Shown: positions 16,268 through 21,904 of the stretch, in pieces
Layout of the letters: the number at the start of each line of letters is the position of its first letter
Numbering within the stretch: position 1 is the stretch's first letter
Assembly: GCA_900317975.1 (NCBI GenBank)
Contig: ONIZ01000013.1
Span: forward strand, 1-58,331
Length of the DNA stretch: 58,331 nucleotides
Source of the DNA: an uncultured Bacillota bacterium
GTDB lineage: Bacteria > Bacillota_I > Bacilli_A > RF39 > UBA660
Direction of reading: 5' to 3'
The notes under the pieces: generated by a model
What the model saw: only the letters and a program-made list of their open reading frames with translations
What the model was told of the DNA's origin: nothing
The model's database searches: none
Position numbers and translations under genes: made by a program

Positions 16268-16372
16268 CATTTAAGTTTGGCACTTTTTCGTCAATGGTTT
16301 TTGTTAAATCCTTATACTTCCTCACTTTTAGTATTTTTTTCACTGTTTATCACTGCTCATCTATAGCTGAGG

Positions 16373-16429
16373 GTATCTAAAAAGGTATCTAAAATTTGAC
16401 AATGTTGAAGTTTTTCCAATTTTTAAGTA
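16373..16429. repeat. GTATCTAA repeats plus 45-bp element downstream of tyrS
   Basis: GTATCTAA occurs at 16373 and 16385. From 16385 to 16429 the sequence matches 18156-18200 at 39 of 45 positions. Each copy ends just before the stop codon of a synthetase gene (tyrS here, trpS there). The 323 bp between the WYL gene and tyrS otherwise hold only the terminator and the secA-tail fragment. Confidence 0.7.
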
Positions 16430-16437
16430 ACCTAATT

Positions 16438-17676
16438 TTATTTAAAAATTACTTTTAAGAATACTTTTTTACCTTTTTGAAGAATCAATGAATTATCAGT
16501 TAAATCTTTATCAGTTATTATTTGATCTACTGAACTTATTTTTTCTTGGTTAAGTGATATACCATTCTGTTCTATTAATCTTCTTGCTTCTGATTTAGAA
16601 CTTACTAACTTAGACTCAACAAGTAAATCAATTATATTAATATCTAATAAATTTTTTGATAATTCTACACTTGGCATATTTTTTGATACACCTTTGTTAC
16701 CAAATAATTCTTCTGCAGTCTTTTGAGCATTTAAAGCTTCTTCTTCTCCATGAACTAATTTAGTTACCTCAAATGCTAATAATTTTTTAGCTTCTCTAAT
16801 ATCTTTTTTACATAATTCTTTTATGTCAGATATTTCCATTCTTGTAAAGAATGATAAACTTCTTTCTACATCTTCATCAAATGAATTAATCCACGCTTGG
16901 AAAAAGTCGAATGGTGTAGTTTTATCTCTTGATACCCATAGTGTACCACTTGCAGTTTTACCCATTTTTTCTCCATCAGCCTTTATCAATAATGGACAAG
17001 TCCATCCAAATAATGGATCTATCTTTTTGCCCTCACTAAATCCTATCTTTCTAGATAAATCAGCTCCTGCTAAAATATTTCCCCATTGATCTGAACCACC
17101 TATTTGTAATCTACATCCAAATTCTTTATTTAAATGTACGAAGTCAAATGCTTGCATTAACATGTAACCCATCTCTAGGAATGTTAATCCACCATTTTCT
17201 AATCTCTTTTTGTAGCAATCTGCTGATAGCATATTATTAACATTGAAGTGTACTCCAATATCTCTCATAAAATCTACATATGTCTTATCACAAATCCAAT
17301 CAGCATTATCTACTATGATTGCTGGATTATCTCCATCAGTTCTTACAAATCTTTTTACTAATTCTTTTACTTCTGCTTTATTGTGAGCAACCTCTTCTTT
17401 TGATAGCATTTTTCTCATATCACTTTTTCCTGTTGGATCTCCAATTAAAGCAGTAGCTCCACCTATTAATATTATTCCATGATGCCCAAAATCTTGTAAC
17501 CATCTAAACATTGTTAATGCAAAGAAATGTCCTATATGTAATGAATCTGCTGTAGGATCTATTCCTAAGTAGAATGTCATAGGTTCTCCATTAACTAAAT
17601 CAATAATTTCTTGTTCATGTGTAAGGTCTTTAACATAACCTCTTTCTTTTAAAATATCAAATAATTTCTTTTCCAT
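16438..17676 (-). CDS. tyrS: Tyrosyl-tRNA synthetase
   Basis: Charges tRNA-Tyr. The 412-residue class I synthetase has DSLHIGHFFAL (HIGH motif), a KMGKT signature loop (DGEKMGKTASGTLW), the tyrosine-binding region QIGGSDQWGNI and a C-terminal S4-like RNA-binding domain (VSSKSEARRLIEQNGISLN). It is preceded by a Tyr-specific T-box and a Tyr-rich leader ORF that overlaps its start by 20 nt. Flanking repeats suggest the T-box-tyrS unit was acquired or duplicated within the secA-linked integration region. Confidence 0.95.
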   Translation of the reverse strand: MEKKLFDILKERGYVKDLTHEQEIIDLVNGEPMTFYLGIDPTADSLHIGHFFALTMFRWLQDFGHHGIILIGGATALIGDPTGKSDMRKMLSKEEVAHNKAEVKELVKRFVRTDGDNPAIIVDNADWICDKTYVDFMRDIGVHFNVNNMLSADCYKKRLENGGLTFLEMGYMLMQAFDFVHLNKEFGCRLQIGGSDQWGNILAGADLSRKIGFSEGKKIDPLFGWTCPLLIKADGEKMGKTASGTLWVSRDKTTPFDFFQAWINSFDEDVERSLSFFTRMEISDIKELCKKDIREAKKLLAFEVTKLVHGEEEALNAQKTAEELFGNKGVSKNMPSVELSKNLLDINIIDLLVESKLVSSKSEARRLIEQNGISLNQEKISSVDQIITDKDLTDNSLILQKGKKVFLKVIFK

Positions 17677-17755
17677 TTTTATTTCCTCCTAAATAATTTG
17701 TATAGTTAATTAAATTACAATCATCAAAGTAATAATAGTAATAGTCACTATCCAT
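17657..17755 (-). CDS. Tyr-rich leader peptide upstream of tyrS
   Basis: A 32-codon ORF with a near-perfect AAGGAGGTGA site 5 nt before its ATG (17755). It begins MDSDYYYYYFDD, with five consecutive Tyr codons (17743-17729), and has two more Tyr later. It runs through the tyrS ribosome-binding site (AGGAGG, 17690-17685) and stops 20 nt inside tyrS in another frame. The good initiation site and cognate-codon bias argue for a regulatory leader peptide. I infer that ribosome stalling for lack of Tyr-tRNA exposes the tyrS site. Confidence 0.7.
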   Translation of the reverse strand: MDSDYYYYYFDDCNLINYTNYLGGNKNGKEII

Positions 17756-17777
17756 ACAAATCACCTCCTTGAAAATA

Positions 17778-17992
17778 AAAAAGAGCAATCATCCCTAAAG
17801 GACGAATTGCTCGTGGTACCACCTTTGTTTGTAATAATAGTTTATTACCTCTTATTGATAACGGTGTCTTCACCGACTTAAAATCATCACTTGTAATTCA
17901 CTATCTTAATTTTGTTTGTTTCCACCAACCACAAACTCTCTATAAATCATATTAAAATAATTACTTCAAATGAATCGCTTTTTAATTAACTG
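17778..17992 (-). promoter_or_regulatory. T-box riboswitch, tyrosine specific
   Basis: The minus strand has the T-box sequence AAGGTGGTACCACG (about 17826-17813), then a terminator stem GAGCAAT/ATTGCTC (17812-17806 with 17789-17783) and a T-run. Upstream, the AGAGAGTTTGTGGTTGG region belongs to stem I, and a GAATTACAAG loop carries the specifier UAC (17895-17893), a tyrosine codon. Uncharged tRNA-Tyr should stabilise the antiterminator and allow tyrS transcription. Confidence 0.9.
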
Positions 17993-17997
17993 AGCTG

Positions 17998-18026
17998 ATT
18001 ATACTATATTTTATTAATTTTTGCAA
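17998..18026 (-). promoter_or_regulatory. Promoter of the T-box-tyrS unit
   Basis: TTGCAA (18026-18021), 17-bp spacer, TATAAT (18003-17998). The first 12 bases of the promoter (TTGCAAAAATTA) are identical to those of the trpS T-box promoter at 19580. Confidence 0.75.
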
Positions 18027-18068
18027 TTTATTCCACTTAAATTATAAAAACGTACAATTTTTATTTTT

Positions 18069-18200
18069 TTAGATACGTTTTGTATCTAATTTGAAATTAA
18101 AGTTTAAATAGACGTTTTACCCTTATTTTATAAAGCTTTGCAATATTTTTATAACGTATCTAAAATTTGTCATTGTTGAATTTTTTACAACTTTTGAGTA
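18069..18200. repeat. GTATCTAA inverted/direct repeats and 45-bp element downstream of trpS
   Basis: TTAGATAC (18069-18076) and GTATCTAA (18082-18089) form an inverted pair; a third GTATCTAA is at 18156. Around 18121 the plus strand reads CCTTATTTTAT, the core that also follows the secA-tail copies. The segment 18156-18200 repeats 16385-16429. The interval 18027-18200 holds no gene. Confidence 0.65.
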
Positions 18201-19193
18201 TTAGATTTTTAATCCCACTTTTTCTTTAACAATATCCATTTTTTTAGAAGCATATACTCTAGCCTTATTGGCTCCATCAGTTAAGATTTCTTTTAGGTGT
18301 TGTTCATTATTTCTATATTCGTAAAACTTATCTTGAATCTCTTTTATAAAATTACAAACACTGTCAGCAACTTCAATTTTAAAATCTTTATAATTATAAT
18401 CTTTATATTTTTCATTTGCTTCTTCTATTGTCATATTATTAACTACACAGACTAATGATATTAAATTTGATATTCCCGGTTTATTATCTTCATCATAATA
18501 AACTTTTCCCTCACTATCTGTACAAGCAGACATTATTTTCTTTCTTGTTATTTCTATATCATCTAACATAAATATTGTCCCTTTATCATCCTTTGGAGCA
18601 GACTTACTCATCTTAATGGTTGGATCTTGCAAGTTCATTATTTTAGCACCAATTTTTGGAATTTGATATTCTGGTAATTTGAAAGTATTACCATAAATAT
18701 TATTAAATCTTTCTCCAAAATCTCTAGTCTTTTCTATATGTTGTCTTTGATCATCACCAACAGGTACTATTTCAGCATCATATAATAATATATCTGCTGC
18801 CATTAATGTTGGATATATAAACAATCCCATGTCTTTTTCACTTTTTCCTAATTGTTGTTTTTTAGATTTAAATTGTGTCATTCTAGATAGTTCTCCTACA
18901 CTACATTGAAATGACATCAAAAATCCTAAATTGCAATGTTCTAAAACATCACTTTGCATAAATAATGCCGTATTATTAATATCAATTCCACAAGCCATAT
19001 ACATTGCTGTTATATCTAAAATATTATTTCTTATTTCTTTTGGATCAATATAAGTTGTTAATCCATGAATATCTGCAATAAATATTAAAGAATTATATTT
19101 GTATTGCTGTTCTACAAATCCTTTTATCCCTCCAATGTAATTTGCTAAAGTTATACTTCCTGTAGGTCTTACACCTGTAATCATTGTTTTCAT
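18201..19193 (-). CDS. trpS: Tryptophanyl-tRNA synthetase
   Basis: Charges tRNA-Trp. The 330-residue protein has a divergent HIGH-region (RPTGSITLANYIGG), the family segments ADIHGLTTY, LLYDAEIVPVGDDQRQHIE, and IKMSKSAPKDDKG. The length is normal. It lies behind a Trp-specific T-box and a 12-residue leader ORF containing Trp. The histidine of ADIH, a position linked to indolmycin sensitivity in Bacillus-type enzymes, is retained. Confidence 0.95.
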   Translation of the reverse strand: MKTMITGVRPTGSITLANYIGGIKGFVEQQYKYNSLIFIADIHGLTTYIDPKEIRNNILDITAMYMACGIDINNTALFMQSDVLEHCNLGFLMSFQCSVGELSRMTQFKSKKQQLGKSEKDMGLFIYPTLMAADILLYDAEIVPVGDDQRQHIEKTRDFGERFNNIYGNTFKLPEYQIPKIGAKIMNLQDPTIKMSKSAPKDDKGTIFMLDDIEITRKKIMSACTDSEGKVYYDEDNKPGISNLISLVCVVNNMTIEEANEKYKDYNYKDFKIEVADSVCNFIKEIQDKFYEYRNNEQHLKEILTDGANKARVYASKKMDIVKEKVGLKI

Positions 19194-19236
19194 ATTTTTT
19201 CCTTCTTTCTTATATTTTTATATTTTAAATCAATGA

Positions 19237-19275
19237 TTAATATAACTTACACCATCGTTTCACATACTTTTCCAT
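19237..19275 (-). CDS. Short Trp-containing leader peptide upstream of trpS
   Basis: A 12-codon ORF (MEKYVKRWCKLY) with an AGAAGGAGAT site before its ATG at 19275. Trp is codon 8 and the stop is about 28 nt before the trpS ribosome-binding site. It occupies the same place, after the T-box terminator, as the Tyr-rich leader of tyrS. A leader peptide with cognate codons after a T-box is known for the Bacillus subtilis rtpA operon; by analogy this may add translational control. Confidence 0.5.
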   Translation of the reverse strand: MEKYVKRWCKLY

Positions 19276-19302
19276 ACAACCATCTCCTTCTTATAAATAA
19301 AA

Positions 19303-19545
19303 AAAGATTCCAGTCTAAAAATTAAGACAAGAATCTTGTGCCACCTAATAATAGTTTCATTTCATATACCATCATATATGTTCACTTGATAACGGGTAGA
19401 AACTCCCGATTTTTCATACTTTAATTAATTTCTGAAAAACTCTCTTTGGTCCATTCAATATTCATCCATTGCAACTTTCCATCAACCAGCTGCTTTCTAT
19501 AAATTTCATAAATATCTACTTCTCCAAATCACTGATTTAAAATAT
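19303..19545 (-). promoter_or_regulatory. T-box riboswitch, tryptophan specific
   Basis: The minus strand contains the T-box motif TAGGTGGCACAAGATTC, and a terminator stem (GAATCTT/AAGATTC, 19337-19331 with 19310-19304) followed by T7. The specifier loop GAATGGACC carries UGG (19453-19451), the tryptophan codon. Stem I runs from near 19545. Uncharged tRNA-Trp should relieve termination. Confidence 0.9.
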
Positions 19546-19551
19546 GGTTAG

Positions 19552-19580
19552 ATTATAGCACTTTTTTGTAATTTTTGCAA
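19552..19580 (-). promoter_or_regulatory. Promoter of the T-box-trpS unit
   Basis: TTGCAA (19580-19575), 17-bp spacer, extended TGCTATAAT with TATAAT at 19557-19552. It shares TTGCAAAAATTA with the tyrS T-box promoter. Confidence 0.8.
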
Positions 19581-19609
19581 ATATCTATATAAAATGTGGA
19601 ATCATAGAA

Positions 19610-19640
19610 AAACCCGCAACCCTTTATTTTATGCGGGTTT
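19610..19640 (-). terminator. Terminator after the second secA-tail copy
   Basis: AAACCCGCA / TGCGGGTTT stem with a 13-nt loop that includes TTTATTTTA, followed on the minus strand by TTTTTCTATG. It stands 7 nt beyond the stop codon of the secA-tail fragment, as expected for a transplanted gene end. Confidence 0.8.
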
Positions 19641-19646
19641 GCGAGT

Positions 19647-19754
19647 TTATTTGCCGTGACACTGTTTATATTTCTTGCCTGAGCCACATGAACTTTTTTG
19701 ATTAATATTATCAATACTATTAGTATTATTAGTATTTCCTTTATTTTCAATGGC
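19647..19754 (-). pseudogene. Second copy of the secA 3' end
   Basis: The minus-strand frame between two stops ends SSCGSGKKYKQCHGK, identical in its last 13 residues to the C-terminus of the intact SecA. The final 45 nt match secA at 37 of 45 bases, and nearly all differences are silent. Upstream residues are Asn/Thr-rich linker without an initiator, and a stop codon (TGA) closes the frame at 19757-19755. This is what an integrative element leaves when it targets the 3' end of secA and brings its own replacement tail. Confidence 0.8.
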
Positions 19755-19824
19755 TCAAGGTGTGGTAACATTCAATATTTTGAGTACTATTTATATCTCA
19801 TTTAATCATTAAATATTTATACTC

Positions 19825-19863
19825 TGCGAACAAATTGCGAACATTGTTGGCATATTGTTCGCA
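19825..19863. repeat. TGCGAACA repeat cluster
   Basis: TGCGAACA at 19825 and 19836 (11-bp period) and its inverse TGTTCGCA at 19856. The cluster lies about 70 bp upstream (on the minus strand) of the secA-tail copy, as integrase arm sites would. The interval 19755-19981 has no other recognised content. Confidence 0.65.
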
Positions 19864-19981
19864 TTTTTGTCCATGCAATTTGGTTCTATCATATAATTAT
19901 AATAATCACAAGAATAATAAAAAAGAAATTGATTTCACAATTCCTAATATCTTGCTTTTATACAAATAAATAATTATACAA

Positions 19982-20155
19982 CTATTTAAGTATTATTTCT
20001 TTACCATCTTTAGAATAGTAATGGAATGAAATACTTCTTTTTGCAAAATCGTCTATATTATCTACTGAACTATAGCATAATAATATTCTTTTTATTACAC
20101 TATCCAAAGTATTAATATTGCGTTTATTTGACTTTTTTATAATTAGAACAAGAAA
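19982..20155 (-). other. Short open frame, possible gene remnant
   Basis: The minus strand is open for 57 codons ending SISFHYYSKDGKEIILK-stop. There is no ATG and no ribosome site; a TTG at an internal Leu could start a shorter product. It follows the membrane-protein gene directly. It may be a piece of a larger lost gene from the same integrated segment. I do not recognise it. Confidence 0.25.
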
Positions 20156-20159
20156 GTGA

Positions 20160-20903
20160 TTATTTACTTATAAAAATATCATGATCTTTTCCATCATCAT
20201 CTTTATAGTGAACATATTCACTTGTTACATTACCTTTAGAATCTAAATTTTTCATTTTTGAGTAAGCTGTAATATTTCCATTTCCATCAGAAATATAACC
20301 AGATTCAAAATCAGTATTATTTGACATTTCACCAACAACATCTAACATGGAAGGCATTCCCAATATAGTATGAAATATCAAGCCTAGAACAAAGAATGGA
20401 TAAGAAATAATACCAAATATAAATGTAGTAATCCATCTCAATATTGCAGAAAATCCCTTATATCCTAGTTGATGAATAATCTCCATACGATTTTTATAAT
20501 TAATAACACCAAATACACCAGCAATAAAGCAAAGTATAGATGGTACTATCATATTTGCCTCAAATTTCATTATCATAGAAACAATCATACCAATGGATAA
20601 TACAATTCCCCAAGATGCTAAAAAATCTTTCCAATCATATGACACGATAATATTATATTTTTCATTTGTTTTATAAATAGTCTTGATAAGCCATATCAAA
20701 AGTTTAAAAAATAAAAAGGATAATACAAATAATAGAATTAATCCCACGATAAGAGTAGTTCTCATTCCAAATTTTACATATAAAACTTCATTTAAATACT
20801 TATTATTATCGAAAAAGTACATAATTTGATCACTAAAAAAATAGATTATGATGATAAATCCTAAAATCCCAAAACCTAAAAATTTTAATATCTTTTTTAT
20901 CAT
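20160..20903 (-). CDS. Membrane protein of unknown function
   Basis: A 247-residue protein with about six hydrophobic segments (residues 5-25, 47-73, 95-112, 117-133, 155-185) and a soluble, Asp/Gly/Asn-rich C-terminus (ESGYISDGNGNITAYSKMKN). It is 7 bp downstream of a lipoprotein gene and probably co-transcribed with it. Neither is conserved core; both lie between secA and its second tail copy, so they are likely cargo of an integrated element. Confidence 0.7.
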   Translation of the reverse strand: MIKKILKFLGFGILGFIIIIYFFSDQIMYFFDNNKYLNEVLYVKFGMRTTLIVGLILLFVLSFLFFKLLIWLIKTIYKTNEKYNIIVSYDWKDFLASWGIVLSIGMIVSMIMKFEANMIVPSILCFIAGVFGVINYKNRMEIIHQLGYKGFSAILRWITTFIFGIISYPFFVLGLIFHTILGMPSMLDVVGEMSNNTDFESGYISDGNGNITAYSKMKNLDSKGNVTSEYVHYKDDDGKDHDIFISK

Positions 20904-20910
20904 TATATTT

Positions 20911-21372
20911 TCACTTCCTCATATATTTTTCATTATTAGCATCAATTAACATTTTGTTATCTGCATCTAGAGTTAAATAAATATCTGTTGAACTTTCACT
21001 TACTTTTAATGTAATAAGATGATCATAAACATCGTATGAACTGCATCCCATATTTGATTGCCCATAAATATATGTACAACTTTTATCTTTATTTAAAATA
21101 ATTGTTCCAGTTCCATCATCAGCTAACGAACCGTCTGCTAATACCATATAATAAGTCCCAGTATAATAATCATTTATATTTGATGTATTGCTTTCATTTT
21201 GTTGTTCTATTGAATCATTTTGATTAGATGTAATATCATCTTGTACTTGAATATTTTCTTTTAAATTGTTATTTGAAGCTTTAGAATCATTTTTAGCATT
21301 GTTATTACCACATCCTGTTAATCCTATAATCAAAATTCCTATTAACATAATACTTAATAATTTCTTTTTCAT
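20911..21372 (-). CDS. Small lipoprotein of unknown function
   Basis: A 153-residue protein with a lipoprotein signal peptide (MKKKLLSIMLIGILIIGLTGCG; lipobox Leu-Thr-Gly-Cys at 18-21). A low-complexity Asn/Ser/Gln/Asp linker follows, then a globular part (YYTGTYYMVLADGSLADDG, with SCTYIYGQSNMGCSSYD) carrying two cysteines. It would be anchored on the outer face of the membrane. AGGAG precedes the ATG. Confidence 0.75.
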   Translation of the reverse strand: MKKKLLSIMLIGILIIGLTGCGNNNAKNDSKASNNNLKENIQVQDDITSNQNDSIEQQNESNTSNINDYYTGTYYMVLADGSLADDGTGTIILNKDKSCTYIYGQSNMGCSSYDVYDHLITLKVSESSTDIYLTLDADNKMLIDANNEKYMRK

Positions 21373-21399
21373 AAATAAACTCCTATCAATATATAAAAA

Positions 21400-21425
21400 A
21401 ATCTATGTAGCAAACTACATAGATT
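21400..21425 (-). terminator. Terminator upstream of the lipoprotein gene
   Basis: An 11-bp perfect stem AATCTATGTAG/CTACATAGATT with a CAAA loop, then a T-run on the minus strand. It would end any transcript crossing the integrase remnant. Confidence 0.8.
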
Positions 21426-21514
21426 ATAACACATATCAATTGTTATTACCATTCTTTGAAAAAATAAATTAATTACTAATATTAGAATATCAAATTTCTC
21501 TTCATTGTCCGCTA

Positions 21515-21682
21515 CTAATAGTCTATTTTCGAAAAAGACTTTTTTATGCTAAAGAATATTTTTATTTTTTCTGTAATCAAAATATCACCTTTTTTGATAT
21601 ATCTTCTTACACCTCCTCTTGAAGCAATTTCAAATCGATATTGATATAACTTTCCCCTTTTCATAATTCTAATCTCTGACAT
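21515..21682 (-). pseudogene. Truncated tyrosine integrase (N-terminal arm-binding domain)
   Basis: A 55-codon frame starting MSEIRIMKRGKLYQYRFEIA, then SRGGVRRYIKKG. This is the start of the AP2-like arm-type DNA-binding domain of phage/ICE tyrosine recombinases (KRGK-YQYRFE-AS-GGKR). After about 37 residues the sequence loses the pattern and stops; the core-binding and catalytic domains are absent. An AGGG site precedes the ATG. Its location next to the secA 3' end and near secA-tail copies fits an integrase that used that end as attachment site. Confidence 0.7.
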
Positions 21683-21716
21683 AATGTTCCCTGTCCTTTC
21701 TTATTTTTGCAAAGAA

Positions 21717-21741
21717 AAACTAGCAATCTATATGCTAGTTT
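21717..21741 (-). terminator. Terminator between secA and the integrase remnant
   Basis: AAACTAGCA/TGCTAGTTT stem with a 7-nt loop and a T-rich tract on the minus strand. Confidence 0.7.
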
Positions 21742-21757
21742 CATTATTTCACTAAAA

Positions 21758-21876
21758 TGTGCACATTATATACTCCCTTTATTTATAAGGTTTTAAAGAG
21801 ATTATTTTGAATATTTTATACTTTTATGTGCACAAAATGTGCACATTTGAGAAAATTGGTGCTTTTTTTGTGCACA
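21758..21876. repeat. Four TGTGCACA palindromes downstream of secA
   Basis: The 8-bp palindrome TGTGCACA occurs at 21758, 21827, 21838 and 21869. Two copies are 11 bp apart, the same spacing as the TGCGAACA pair at 19825/19836. They lie between the secA stop and the integrase remnant, where arm-type or attachment-site repeats are expected. The rest of 21373-21904 holds the terminators and the integrase fragment listed separately. Confidence 0.75.
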
Positions 21877-21904
21877 TAAATTTCCTCAAAGCCTTATTTT
21901 GCGG

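Noticed and set aside
16203..16343. 46-codon frame from a GTG, containing KYKDLTKTIDEKVPNLNAMW
   Set aside because: It overlaps the SEC-C tail copy in another frame. No ribosome site or family match; kept only as a note in that entry.
19553..19771. 72-residue minus-strand frame starting MLPHLEPLKIKEILIIL
   Set aside because: It overlaps the secA-tail copy in a different frame. The SEC-C frame has clear homology to SecA, while this one has no ribosome site and no recognisable pattern.
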